Of a DNA stretch of 64,000 bases, positions 33,408-44,100 are shown one piece after another. Within the stretch, counting starts at the first letter, position 1, and each line of letters starts with the position of its first letter. The DNA is from Luteimonas huabeiensis HB2 (GTDB lineage Bacteria > Pseudomonadota > Gammaproteobacteria > Xanthomonadales > Xanthomonadaceae), in contig NZ_JAAN01000014.1 in assembly GCF_000559025.1 (NCBI RefSeq), positions 124,001 through 188,000 on the forward strand, written 5' to 3'. Made by a program: the position numbers and the translations under genes. Below the pieces are notes generated by a model that worked only from the letters and a program-made list of their open reading frames with translations, ran no database searches and was not told the DNA's origin.

Positions 33408-33775
33408 TGGGGTGCCTCCTGGTCGGAGGGCGGGCTGGACTGGCGGTAGTCACCGGACAGCTCGACCGAATCGCGCGGCTGGGCGCGCGGCGGCGTCAGG
33501 TAGTCCTGGATACCGGCCCGAACGCGCTGGAGGTCCTCGCGCAGGCGGGCATGGTCGAAGTGGTAGCGGGCGCGCTCCTGCGGAGCGGTATGGGCGGCGT
33601 GCTCGGCGAGGCGGTCGATCAGATCGAGCTGGCGCGCGAGGGTCGCCAACTGCGCATGCTCTGGGGAGGCATCGCCCGCTGACGCGGGCGTGGCATTGGT
33701 CAGCGCGACGGCTAGGACTAGGGCCAATGCCGGCGCGCCGCGGCAGTCGGTCGTTGGTTTGCCTGTGGTCGTCAT
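33404..33775 (-). CDS. RAQPRD family ICE conjugation protein (TIGR01690)
   Basis: This 123-residue exported protein has a signal peptide (ALALVLAVALTNATPASA) and an alpha-helical mature chain, HAQLATLARQLDLIDRLAEHA onward, ending with PPRAQPRDSVELSGDYRQ, which contains the RAQPRD motif that names the family. It is the first conjugation gene after the defence island; in uninterrupted elements the preceding gene is TIGR03747, here 20.9 kb away. The start at 33775 gives the signal peptide at the N terminus. Confidence 0.95.
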   Translation of the reverse strand: MTTTGKPTTDCRGAPALALVLAVALTNATPASAGDASPEHAQLATLARQLDLIDRLAEHAAHTAPQERARYHFDHARLREDLQRVRAGIQDYLTPPRAQPRDSVELSGDYRQSSPPSDQEAPQ

Positions 33776-33893
33776 CACGCCATTCCGCAGTCGTCTGGAT
33801 GGCGGAATGCTGCGGTGGTCGGCTGGAACCTGCCGCAAACAATCGGAATCGGCAGGGTGCCGGATTTACGTTCGTGGTTGGCGTGGCGCGGTT

Positions 33894-33922
33894 GGGGTGC
33901 GGGAGCAGGAGAGCCGCACCCC
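33894..33922. repeat. Perfect 9-bp inverted repeat in the gap between RAQPRD and the defence island
   Basis: GGGGTGCGG (33894-33902) and CCGCACCCC (33914-33922) pair perfectly around an 11-base loop. About 40 bases further on, ACTCCC (33965-33970) and GGGAGT (33978-33983) make a second, weaker hairpin. Neither has a T-run on either strand, so they are not standard intrinsic terminators. The 266-base gap 33776-34041 holds no gene and separates the MADS-like operon end from the RAQPRD start, so any promoter for the downstream conjugation genes should be here. Confidence 0.6.
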
Positions 33923-34041
33923 GTCCTTAAATGGGTTCCAGGAGGGGGCTAAAGTGCCTAACTCACTCCCACAGGAAGGGAGTTCTCATTTGGTGGAGGT
34001 CGCCTTCGTTTTGTTCAGATTGGTGAGGCCTGCTCGCATTG

Positions 34042-37000
34042 CTATTGCTGGTTAGCAACTGCCGTCTTTGTGCTGCCGCCATGCTGGGTGATGCGTGGAC
34101 GGCATTTGATTCTCACTGCGCCGCGGGTGAACGAGTCATCTGAGGCCTTGCTTGACCAAACATAGGCTTCGCCTGCACCGAGGTGACTCATTTTCTCGGA
34201 AGTCAACTCTCCGAGGGCGGCATTGGCCTTCTGGATATGCTTAAGCCAGGCTGGTGAGTTGAACTTGTGCATGATGATCTGTGAGGACAGCTCAATTAGA
34301 GAAACGGGAACCGATGGCGGGTCTTGGGACGCGACCATGATGCTGGTGCCTTTATGTCGCATTTCCCGAACCACTTCAACCAATCCGGAAACTAGATCAT
34401 CGTTCTCTATGTACTTGTGGGCTTCGTCAAATACCACGAGCTTGTTAAAGGCGCCTCCTTGGTAAGTGGCTTCCGAGAAAATCTGCAACATCACCACGAA
34501 CAGACCGAGCGCTTCATCCTTTTCAATGTACTCGTCACGCAGATCCACAATGATCAAGCGGCCCGGACGAATCAGGTCTTGAAGCCGTTGGTTATCGTTG
34601 ATGTATTCACTGGCGAACAGCAGGCGCGTCTGGGCCAGCTCCTTCAGGTGATCGGACAGGCCAGAGTTATCAATGCCTGCTCGTAGGGCGTCCAAGGTCA
34701 GGTTGTCGCGCAGCCCCCTCATTATGAGATTGATTTGGCGCATGTACATGCTCTGGCTGCCAATCGCACCCATCAGGAATTTCCAGTGGGTGGCCTTAAG
34801 CTCGGAGGCAGAGAAAGCAATCGGCTTAACCTCGATATCCGGGTATTCGGCCCGGCGATCATCCACCTTGTTCGCAGGGGTAAGAATCAGCACATCTTTC
34901 AGCGCTTCTGGGTTGGCCTTGTAACGTTCGCGAAGGACGCGAATCTCCTCATCCACCGAGTTCGAATTGATCATCGAGGTAAACTCCGGCGCATAATCCT
35001 GCGTCGGGCTGTAATGGAAGATGACCGTGGCAAGCGGGCTTGGCAGCACGTTGATATGCTGGAACGGCATGGAGGCCATCTCGATCACCGTTCCAAGTGT
35101 GTAGCTCTTGCCGCCGCCTTGAACCCCAAAGAGACTGATCGTGTGGGTGTGGTTGAGATCTAGCGCGACCTTTCTACCGGAGACCTCTCCGAGTAATCCG
35201 TACTGAGGCGAGTCGCCATTGACGCCGAGCATGATGTCATAGCAGGCCTCTGCTTGAGGCACAGGCTCGGACGCCGGGTGCCCTCCATGCTCTGGTTCAG
35301 CATGCGCTTCCGGTACGGCAGCCACGGCAGGTTGTTCGTCATCCTTTTCGACTTCCGAAGCGATAGAAGACGGAGGGGTTGGCTCGACAGGGCTCGCCTG
35401 TTCTTCTGCCTCTTGGTGAGTAGGCGCAGGTGCTCCCTCTGCGGCCGGGGGTGCTGGCGCGGTGATTGGTACCTCCGGATCATCGTCCCAGAGCTCATCC
35501 ACCGTCCAGGACGTTGACCGCGCTCTCTTGGGTGCGATAAAGGCCGCTGTCTCAAGTTTTGGCACGTTCGGTATGAACTGCTCGCTAAGAAGGTGTGTGG
35601 TCGGTTCTTCCTCAATCTCGACGGAAACAGGCTTGCGGCAGTTCTCCAGTAAGGCGCGAATGAGATCCTTACCGATGCGGTGGAATTCAATGCCAACCTC
35701 GTTGTCGGGGGCCTCGGTTCCGGTCTTGTCGAAGTCGAAGATCAGGGCGCAGCGTCTGAACTGAAGCGAGTAGCCCTGCTCGATGGATTCAAGTAGCCCT
35801 CGTGCTTCCTGCGCAGCAGTCGCATCAAAGATCCCGTAACGTAGTGAGCGCTCTAGATAGAAACGAAGGATCTGAGCCAACTCCCGGCTCTTGAGCAACC
35901 TATCCGGCCGGTCGGGCTTCTTCAAGGCCGGGTCAAAGTGGCGCTGGAGGATGCGCTCGCTCTGATTGATCTGGGCGGAAATCCGCTCCTTCAGTTGGTT
36001 GAAGGCCGCAAAGTCGCCCACTTGCGAATAGCATTTCACCTCGACCAGGTTGCAAGTGATCGTTCTGGTGTTCAAATCCAAGTCGAACAATCCCAAGTCG
36101 GTGCGTTGCAGACTGATTGCATCATTGACATCGTCTGACTCACCGCTTGAGCGGTAAAGGTCCGTGTGCGCATCCAACGGCACAATGACCTGATTGCTCA
36201 ATGCGCCCTGATATTCGAGGTAGAGCCGAGCCAAAGCCAGACCAAGTGCCTCCGCCTGTTGTGTGCGAGCAGAAATCAGCTTGAGCGCTAGTTGACCGGA
36301 CAGCGACCGCAGATTTGCCAGGATCTGAACCGACTGCTCGCCGTCGGCGGACAAGCCATGCTCAAGCAGCACCGGCTTCAGCATCGCCTCCAGTTCATCG
36401 TTCGAGCGCGACGAGATGATCAGGTTGTGTGTCGCCTGGGAGCTGGCTCCCGGCACATAGTCAATCAGATAGTCCGGTCTGTTCTTCCGGCCGCCGTGGT
36501 CGAAGAACTCAATCCCCATATTTCGGTCGATGGTGAACACCCAATCGCTGATCTGGTGAACCTCGTAGATCAGTTCTCGTTGGGCCACATCGAGGCCAAG
36601 GGTCACCACAGGCACAGCTTTGAAGCTGGCACCAGAAGCAGCAACCGCTGAGGTAGCAAAGCAGAGGTGTCGGCTCAGGGACGACAGCAAATCGAAGCAC
36701 GCCGCATGGTTGTCCGCGCCGAGGGAGCGCCCGACAATCGGCCGCTTGTTCCAGAAGGTTCCCGAATCGTCATCAACGAATTCAGTGTCAAAGTCCTGTA
36801 TCAGCCCATGCAGTGGGGTCACGCCCATCGGCTTCTCTGCAATGGAAAGCTCCTCGGCGGGAAACACATCCAGAAGAACACTGATGTGGGCCGGGAACTC
36901 CTTGGAATTTGCATGGAATTCATTCAGGGGGTGCTTGGCCAAGTTCAGTTTGGAGAACAGATGGCTGCCCGTTGAGGTCGCAAATGCGTCGGCGGCCTCG

Positions 37001-39501
37001 TTTACCGTGGCTCCGGGACGGACCATCGACTCAAGAGCCTCGCCCAAAACAGGTGAGTCGGGATCGGTGGTAAAGAGCCGCACGTCATAGCGCAAATCGG
37101 CATGCTCGCGCTTCTGCTGGAGCGATAGCAGAGCCTCCGCAATCACCGATCCGGCACCAGGGTTGAAGATGTTCAGTGATAACTCTCGAACATAGGGATG
37201 CTGAGAGAGATAGCGCTCGATCTTGTCCGCAATGACTTGTCCGGAAATATCTGATCCCGCCGCAGAGGGCTCGGCCAAGCCGAGCGCTGAACAGATTTCC
37301 GCCATCAGACCACGGGAATTTTCCTCGGTCGTCGGGGCGTAGAGCGCCCAGAAAGCATTCAGGTTGTCCACCGGAGTGAAGATGCGGCCATCCTCGACGG
37401 GAATACCGACCGGATAGGCAGAGGGCACAAGGCCATCCAACAGCGCGGAACGGACGTGAGGAATGTGATCCTTTCCGCCTGACTTGATCTTCTCAATCCA
37501 ATCCTTACCCAGGGCGACCCAACTGCTCAGCCACAAGGCACGAAGCGGATGGGTTGGGGAGACCAAAACAGCCTCCCGGTGCCTTCCACCGAAGTCGGTC
37601 AAGATGACATGAATGGAATCGACGGCCAGCACATTTTTGAGCGCTTGCAAGTGTTGCTGACGCTCGGCACCAGAAGTCGTCTCGGCCTGACGGATGAGGT
37701 TCCTGACCAAGTCAAGGTAGCTTTCAGCATACGCGAGGCATTCCCTTTCCGAGTCGCGGAACGAAAGCCCCTGCATGATCAGCTCGGCAGTGTCTTTGCG
37801 CACTGCTGCAAAAAACTCTTCGCGGGCAGCCAAGAAGGAAGCCATCGCGGCGGAAGATGGCAGCGTGAGTCCAACCTCGGAAGGCGGCTCAGCGGTATCC
37901 AGATTGATCTGCATTCGCCAGCCTGACGGGTGCTTAGGCTCCGCCAAGACGCGCTGCTCGATGGTTTTGAGCATACGCGAAAGCGGAATCTGAACCGCGC
38001 CCTCACGACCGAATTTTGCGTGTAGGGTTTCCTGGCGAGAGGTCTTCTTGGAACGACCGCCCTCGGCCCAGGCGACACCACTGATGGCGATATCATCGGG
38101 ATCGCGTTCATCGCCCAGGGCAGTCAGTTGCAGCCGGAAACGCGCATGCTCCAGGCTCTGCTCAATGGGTATGGCGCGTTGGGGTGGTTCTTCCTCGATG
38201 TTGCCACCGGGCAGGACGTAGAAAGGTTCGCTCTCGTAGGAACGTCTTGCGCCCTCGGAGGCGGAATCCGCTTCCAGCGGAATCGGATCGCCATCGGCCG
38301 TCCAAGGCATTACACGGATGAAATGCCATCCTTCCTCGAATTCGATCTTATTGAGCTTGGCCAAGTTGGTCGTGCACTGCAGGCGGTTCGGCGTCCAGGC
38401 CTTGACTTTTTTAGATTTTCCTACCGGGCCGTCGTTCTGCGAAATGATCTGAACCGTAAAATGATCAAGCCCGCTGACCTTGCCGGGGTGAGGGCTAACC
38501 TCGAACACCACGTTCATTTTGCGGCGGTCGTTCGGCACCAGAACCTGTTGCCCGATGAGGCCGGAGAGTTGGTCGTCGGTCTCATCCTCCTGAACGACCG
38601 GCAAGTCGGTCTCCAGCACTGTCAGCAGGACCTTGTCCAGCGAAAGCTCTTCCTGGAACGTCCATTTGTCGAAAGAAATGCTCCACCAGCTCTTGTCGGT
38701 CGCGATGGGCGGCGTCCAGGATTCGGGCTCCTGGACATCGTACTTTTCAAAGTAGGTGAATAGTCGCGACTCCAATGCCTTGTCGCTGAGTCCCAGATCG
38801 GCGATACGACCACGAACCGACTTGTGCGAGGCCATCAGACTGCGGACGCTGCCGAGGTTACGGCGAATCTTGCCATTGACCATGCCGGGATCAGCAAAGA
38901 GCTTGAAGTCTGGAATCAACGTCAATTCATACAGGCTGGCCCCGAGGGTTTCTCCATCAATCCCGTTTTCGAGCGCAGTGAGGAGGTACCGCACGCGGGA
39001 AACATGGTCGGCAAACAGCCACTCCTCCTCGGTGAGGATGCCCAGAAGATCGCGAGCATGGCCAACCAGTGTTGTCGGGAGCCGATCAAGCAGCGAGTCG
39101 ATAAGGTCCTCGTAGATACCGGCGAAGGTCAGCTCCTCGAAGGTCGCCACACCGAAAGAGTCCTCGGCGCTGGTGCGAAGCGAAGTCGGTATGAAGACCA
39201 GCAACGGCTGACGCAGCTCGCCGTTCGCGTCCGGGTTGCGCAACTCCACCAGTTTGGTGGAAGTGACTCGGAAGGGCTGGCCCTCCTGATCATGGCTGCC
39301 GAGGATAAAGATGTTTCCGTCGGGCCGGGTCCGACGTAGTTCCTTGCAGACCGACTCCATTACCTCGTCATCGAGATCGGTGACCCGCATGCAGTGGCCT
39401 GGGCCACGGTCACCCAGGATCGCTTCGATACGGGGGCACAGCAGACAAGCGACCGCCGCGTTCAACTTATCCTGGGAAAGCTTGGTGAACGCATTACTCA
39501 T
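34042..39501 (-). CDS. mad8: Mad8-like giant protein: PD-(D/E)XK-like motif plus HerA-type ATPase
   Basis: The product has 1819 residues. The C-terminal 400 residues are a HerA/FtsK-type ATPase: Walker A GVQGGGKSYT (1459-1468), Walker B LVVFDEAHKY (about 1688-1697), then IMVASQDPPSVP. A Pro/Glu-rich linker (about 1345-1418) precedes it. Upstream, DLGLFDLDLN (1135-1144) followed by LVEVKCYSQ (1152-1160) gives the D...ExK spacing of PD-(D/E)XK nucleases (D1140 or D1142, E1154, K1156). The first 1100 residues are not recognisable to me. Architecture resembles DptH-like restriction proteins, but gene order points to MADS. As last gene of the operon, overlapping mad7 by four bases, it is the best candidate effector or DNA-translocating part. 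Confidence 0.75.
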   Translation of the reverse strand: MSNAFTKLSQDKLNAAVACLLCPRIEAILGDRGPGHCMRVTDLDDEVMESVCKELRRTRPDGNIFILGSHDQEGQPFRVTSTKLVELRNPDANGELRQPLLVFIPTSLRTSAEDSFGVATFEELTFAGIYEDLIDSLLDRLPTTLVGHARDLLGILTEEEWLFADHVSRVRYLLTALENGIDGETLGASLYELTLIPDFKLFADPGMVNGKIRRNLGSVRSLMASHKSVRGRIADLGLSDKALESRLFTYFEKYDVQEPESWTPPIATDKSWWSISFDKWTFQEELSLDKVLLTVLETDLPVVQEDETDDQLSGLIGQQVLVPNDRRKMNVVFEVSPHPGKVSGLDHFTVQIISQNDGPVGKSKKVKAWTPNRLQCTTNLAKLNKIEFEEGWHFIRVMPWTADGDPIPLEADSASEGARRSYESEPFYVLPGGNIEEEPPQRAIPIEQSLEHARFRLQLTALGDERDPDDIAISGVAWAEGGRSKKTSRQETLHAKFGREGAVQIPLSRMLKTIEQRVLAEPKHPSGWRMQINLDTAEPPSEVGLTLPSSAAMASFLAAREEFFAAVRKDTAELIMQGLSFRDSERECLAYAESYLDLVRNLIRQAETTSGAERQQHLQALKNVLAVDSIHVILTDFGGRHREAVLVSPTHPLRALWLSSWVALGKDWIEKIKSGGKDHIPHVRSALLDGLVPSAYPVGIPVEDGRIFTPVDNLNAFWALYAPTTEENSRGLMAEICSALGLAEPSAAGSDISGQVIADKIERYLSQHPYVRELSLNIFNPGAGSVIAEALLSLQQKREHADLRYDVRLFTTDPDSPVLGEALESMVRPGATVNEAADAFATSTGSHLFSKLNLAKHPLNEFHANSKEFPAHISVLLDVFPAEELSIAEKPMGVTPLHGLIQDFDTEFVDDDSGTFWNKRPIVGRSLGADNHAACFDLLSSLSRHLCFATSAVAASGASFKAVPVVTLGLDVAQRELIYEVHQISDWVFTIDRNMGIEFFDHGGRKNRPDYLIDYVPGASSQATHNLIISSRSNDELEAMLKPVLLEHGLSADGEQSVQILANLRSLSGQLALKLISARTQQAEALGLALARLYLEYQGALSNQVIVPLDAHTDLYRSSGESDDVNDAISLQRTDLGLFDLDLNTRTITCNLVEVKCYSQVGDFAAFNQLKERISAQINQSERILQRHFDPALKKPDRPDRLLKSRELAQILRFYLERSLRYGIFDATAAQEARGLLESIEQGYSLQFRRCALIFDFDKTGTEAPDNEVGIEFHRIGKDLIRALLENCRKPVSVEIEEEPTTHLLSEQFIPNVPKLETAAFIAPKRARSTSWTVDELWDDDPEVPITAPAPPAAEGAPAPTHQEAEEQASPVEPTPPSSIASEVEKDDEQPAVAAVPEAHAEPEHGGHPASEPVPQAEACYDIMLGVNGDSPQYGLLGEVSGRKVALDLNHTHTISLFGVQGGGKSYTLGTVIEMASMPFQHINVLPSPLATVIFHYSPTQDYAPEFTSMINSNSVDEEIRVLRERYKANPEALKDVLILTPANKVDDRRAEYPDIEVKPIAFSASELKATHWKFLMGAIGSQSMYMRQINLIMRGLRDNLTLDALRAGIDNSGLSDHLKELAQTRLLFASEYINDNQRLQDLIRPGRLIIVDLRDEYIEKDEALGLFVVMLQIFSEATYQGGAFNKLVVFDEAHKYIENDDLVSGLVEVVREMRHKGTSIMVASQDPPSVPVSLIELSSQIIMHKFNSPAWLKHIQKANAALGELTSEKMSHLGAGEAYVWSSKASDDSFTRGAVRIKCRPRITQHGGSTKTAVANQQ

Positions 39502-41141
39502 GCGTGCCTCCCGTTTTTATCTGTTCCGTCATTTCTCTCAATCGCATAGCGGGGCGATACCTTCTGGGTCACGTAGGCATCCGACAGGTCCTCGTAGAAC
39601 CCGATTTCACGCAGGCGACGCTTGAAGGCTTCGAGGTTGAGGCGCAGGGCGCGTCTGTCGAGGATGCTGCTGTTGGCCTGTGCTCCTTCCGGCAGCCGGT
39701 CGATGTGAAGGCCGTAGCGGCTTCTCAAAAAGGCCAGCAACTCCTCGATGCGAACCTCGCGGGTCACGAAACGCCCGTCATCCTGAGTGAGCACAGCCAC
39801 CTGAAGGAGCACTTCAAGAAGCTTGCTTCCCAGCACAAACCGCCGAGGACTTCCCTTGGTTCGGGATTGGGCCAGCAGGCCGTTCTCCTTGTTCTTCAGC
39901 AGCAGTGAGTCCAGGCACTCAGTGATGTACTGGCGGTGATACTTGCCGCGATATGCCATAAGGATTTCGATGAAGGATTCGAACTCACCAAGGCCCATGG
40001 CGGTGACTTCCCGGATCTCCGGATCGATGTCCTCGTTTCCAGAGGTCGATTCCTCGATCAGGCTGGCCAGGCGGAACTTGAAGTAGGCTTGGAGCTCGGC
40101 GTCGTGCTCGGGCTTCAGTAGAGAAACCAGATCGCCGACGGTGAACACGCCGCCCCCTGGAGTAGCCAGCTTGCCCGTCTTCTTGCTCAGGTATTCCGCC
40201 ATCTCATCGAGCTTCTTGACGACGAAATTGGCCTGCACAAAGGCAGGAATTTGGCGATAGAGCCGGTCAGTGGACTTGCGAGCCAGCTCGACCATATGCG
40301 GATTGTTGACGTCCCCCATATCCACGACCAGCGCCACGGGATCAGGTGAACTCTCCAGCGCATTGTCCGAGCGCTGCTTCACCAGCTTGGGCAGTATCTG
40401 CAACAACTTGAGGTGGTAGAGCGCCAGATGGAATGCCATCAGGGTCTTGAGGTAATCCACCAGCACCGAGCGAGGAATATAGGGCTCATAGGCCAGTAGC
40501 CGCAGAATGTCGTCGGCCATGATGTCGGCCTGATCGATCAGAAGTGGTGGAAAGCGCTCTGGCTCCTTGGAGTCCTGTGTGTCCTGAGTAACTTGGGAGT
40601 CGAAGCGAAGTAGCGCTTGGGTTTCTACATCGACGACCGTGCCGGATTCATGCCTGCCGGTTACATGGTCAATCCCAGGGAAAAAGAAGCGTTTTAGCGT
40701 GTCTCGGGCGGCCTGGCCCTTGCCTTTGCGGGCATAGTAGAGCATCCAATAAATCTGCTCGGCTGCCCCATAGTCACGGCAGTGCTTTGCATTTCGAAAC
40801 TTATAGGTCTCTCCATGAAGCGGGCGCGGAGAGGCGACAGCCTGATTCGACTTGCCCCGATTTACCACATCAAGAAGTTCGGTCTCTACCCACTTGTGGA
40901 CAATGGATGGATGTTCGTCAAAGCCCTCAAAATACTGCTTAACCTCTTCGGACAGCATCATTTCATCTGCAAATTCTTCTGGCTGCAAAATATTTGCGCG
41001 TGGCGGCTTGCGACTGCCATAGCCATTGAATTTGAGGCGAGGAAATAGCATGGTCAGCACACGATCCATTTCCGTGTGCTGCCAATGCAAATAACTGACC
41101 TTAGGTGTTCTGAATTCCTTGTCTCTACCCTTGATTGACAT
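39498..41141 (-). CDS. mad7: Mad7-like protein of unknown function
   Basis: This soluble protein of 547 residues shows no motif I can name. The N terminus SIKGRDKEFRTPKVSYLHW is basic and aromatic; the middle contains a helical YHLKLLQILPKLVKQR region and a VALVVDMGDVNNPHMVELARKSTDRLYRQIPAFVQ segment; the C terminus has LEAFKRRLREIGFYEDLSDAYVTQKVSPRYAIER. The start at 41141 is preferred to one 45 bases upstream because it follows an AAGGGGG stretch and leaves only a 17-base overlap with mad6. It overlaps mad8 by four bases, so the two are probably made together and may form a complex. Confidence 0.7.
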   Translation of the reverse strand: MSIKGRDKEFRTPKVSYLHWQHTEMDRVLTMLFPRLKFNGYGSRKPPRANILQPEEFADEMMLSEEVKQYFEGFDEHPSIVHKWVETELLDVVNRGKSNQAVASPRPLHGETYKFRNAKHCRDYGAAEQIYWMLYYARKGKGQAARDTLKRFFFPGIDHVTGRHESGTVVDVETQALLRFDSQVTQDTQDSKEPERFPPLLIDQADIMADDILRLLAYEPYIPRSVLVDYLKTLMAFHLALYHLKLLQILPKLVKQRSDNALESSPDPVALVVDMGDVNNPHMVELARKSTDRLYRQIPAFVQANFVVKKLDEMAEYLSKKTGKLATPGGGVFTVGDLVSLLKPEHDAELQAYFKFRLASLIEESTSGNEDIDPEIREVTAMGLGEFESFIEILMAYRGKYHRQYITECLDSLLLKNKENGLLAQSRTKGSPRRFVLGSKLLEVLLQVAVLTQDDGRFVTREVRIEELLAFLRSRYGLHIDRLPEGAQANSSILDRRALRLNLEAFKRRLREIGFYEDLSDAYVTQKVSPRYAIERNDGTDKNGRHA

Positions 41142-44100
41142 GATATTCAGCCCCCTTTTCAGAAACACCCAATGCCAATACGCCATCCTCTTTTCTGTTT
41201 ATCTGGTAGAACCGGAGCCCATTTTCCGTCAGCAGAACTTCTTGATAGAGTGCAGCAGATAACAGGTTTTTAAATACCGCCAGACTTAACAGGAAACCTT
41301 CCTGTTCCTCGATGCTGGGACGGTAGCCGTTGTTGAGCCGCATCAGCATTTCATAGATATCAAGATTGATGCGCAGGCTGGCCTTGTGCCCGTCGCCGGA
41401 GTCGTAAAGCAGCACCAGCGCCTGAGACAGGCATTCAAGGAAAGGATGAGCCGCTGTTTCCTGCTCGGTGCGGAGCGTGAAATGGTCGCCGTCAAAGAGA
41501 CGGTAACTGCGGATGGTGCCCTTATCCACCTGGCGAACACGCAGCGCCAACTGGTTGCCCAAACGCGCCGGATCGCTCAGACCTTCGCCCCGGTTGATGG
41601 CTCGAAGAATGGCCGTAACCTCATCTGCGCTTTTCGCTCCCGGCTGCTCAATGGCATCCAGGAAGGGATCGATGCTTCCATATGGCAGCATCTCCTTCCA
41701 GCCGGTGTCGCGTCGCTCAAAGAAATGGCGACGGCGCATATGCGATAGATAATTGCGGTGCTTGGCGATCAGTCGATCACGGTTCTTCGACGAGTAATCG
41801 CGAGGCAGATTGCGGAACAGCGTTGCCACAAGTTCATCGTCATACCCAGCCCGCTCCGCGAACGAGAAGCGGCTCATGGCCTTGGTCTTGGGATTGAGGA
41901 AGCCAAGCTCGCGGTCCAGATCGGGATTGCTGACTTCGGCAACGTCAATTTCGCGCAGCAAGGCAATCAGCCGGTCATTGGATCCTTCCGCCCCGCCAAG
42001 CCACGAGTTGAAATAGAAACCGTCAAGGATGCGATTCTGGGTTTCTTCTCCGCCGTTCTGATAGAGGTGGTGAATGCCGTCGCAATCCTGGGTGCCTACC
42101 AGCATGAAGGCCAGCGCCGAACGAAGGTCGCGCATGGTGATGTGCAGTCGGCCGCGCAGGTGCGTAATGGTGTAGAGCATCTTCAGGCGCTCGATCACCT
42201 TGGGACCGGCAACCGGGTCCTGGAAGGTCCGGGCGTTGTGATAGGCGTAGCATTTGCCCTTGAGATCGCACTTGTCGCATGCCTGCCAGTATTCCTGCTG
42301 CGTCATGCGGGCGATCAGTCGCTCCAGAATCGAAGGCTGACCTTCCTCGGGTTCGGCGACCACCGAGCGCAGGTTGAGGTTGATAACTGCGATACCACCT
42401 TCCGGAGCAGCTCCGGCCAAGCCCTGCTGGATCTGCTTGGCAAGCAACGGGAACTCTTCTTCATGCTCAAGGAAGAAGTCGACCAGCCGTCCCTCGTTGA
42501 TGGCGATTAGGCGGGTCTGATTCTCGGGCCAGCCGGAGGCATCCTTGCCCGCGAAGGGAGCGAAGAACTTCTGAAGCACGGCATCGTTGCGCTCGTCGCC
42601 TTCATCCTGGCTGCCGTCGTAGTTGCTTTGGTAGGTATGCCCCTTGAGCTGGAACACAGCCCCGTTCGCGCCGCGCTGTATCTGTGCGCCCTTGCTCTCG
42701 GCAAAGGCCTCGAACTGCTGGATGAAGGCCGTCTTGCCGTCGCCGGCGTTACCGCTGATGATGACCAAACGGAACTCGCCCTTGAGCAGCGCGGGCTTGA
42801 GCTTTTCGTCCAGATAAGTCGACACGTAGGTGGCCTTGCCAACTTCGTCGAGGCCACGGGTGCCTGCGTTGGACACCTGGCTCTGGCTATAGAGCGTCAG
42901 CAGGTGGGTTACAAAGGGGTTGGTGTTGGGCTTGGTCGGCTCGAAACCCAGCTTGGACACCACCTTGGGTCCGGCACCAATCTCGCCGGTCGTCAGCACC
43001 GAGCGCAGGCGCTTGACCTCGGCCAGGGCAATCAAGAACTCCTCCGCCGACGCAAAACGATCCTTGCGCTCCGGCGCGATCATCTTCGCCAGCACATTGA
43101 CCAGCGACGAGCTGAGGTCGGCGCAGCCTTTGAACTGCTTGGGGTCCCTGGGCTGAGTCTTGATCGGCGGCGTGGGATCGTCGAATGGATACTTGCCGGT
43201 CAGGCACTCATAGAAGGAGATGCCCAAGGCATAGAGGTCACGATCCATTCGATCCGAAGCATCCGGCTCGGAGGAGTAGTCGTAATCCGGCGGCAGGTAA
43301 CGGCGCGTGCCGCCACCACCTTGAACCTCATCGTTCTCGGAGACCGCGACGTTGAAATCGATGATGCGGACGCCTTTGTCCGTCCAAAGCAGATTGGAGG
43401 GCTTGACGTCCTGATGGTAAACGCCGTGCTTGTGGAGATGGGCCAGCCCCTCGGCGGCCTCGCGCACGATGCGTACGGCATCATCCAGCGACAACGCCTC
43501 GGCATCGATCAGATCGGAAACATCCAAACCTTCCACATACTCAAAGACAATGTAAGGCGTCTGCTTGGCATCGGCCATGCGATCCGCCCAGATCACCTTC
43601 ACCACATGCGGATGTTCGGGGAGATTGGTCAGGGTCTTGTACTCGCGGCGCAGCCGTTCGTACACGCTGCGGCGGTCCTTGGTCACCAGTTTGATGACGC
43701 GCACCACATCGCCCAGGGAATCGAACACCTTGTAGGCGACGCCGAAGCCGCCGCTGCCCAGCTTCTTCTGAATGCGGAAGCGATCCGCCAGGATGAAATC
43801 CTGCGGCAAGTTCATCAGGTTATCTGGGAGCTGTGGCACAACCACGGCCGGGCCGCTCACATCCGGGCCTGAGTCGTTCTTGGCCTCAGGCAGAATCAGA
43901 TCATCCAGGGCCTTGCGAGCGATGGCTGCGCTCGTGTGCCGTTCCTCCGGGTCAAACTCGCAGAACTTCTGCAACCACTCGTCGATCCCCTTGGGCAGGT
44001 CCGGCTTGTGCTCCGAGGGCTTGATGGGGAACTTGCCGTCGGCCTCCATCATCTGGTCGACGCTTTCAAAGGGCAGCTCGCCGGTCAGCAGTTCAAAAAA

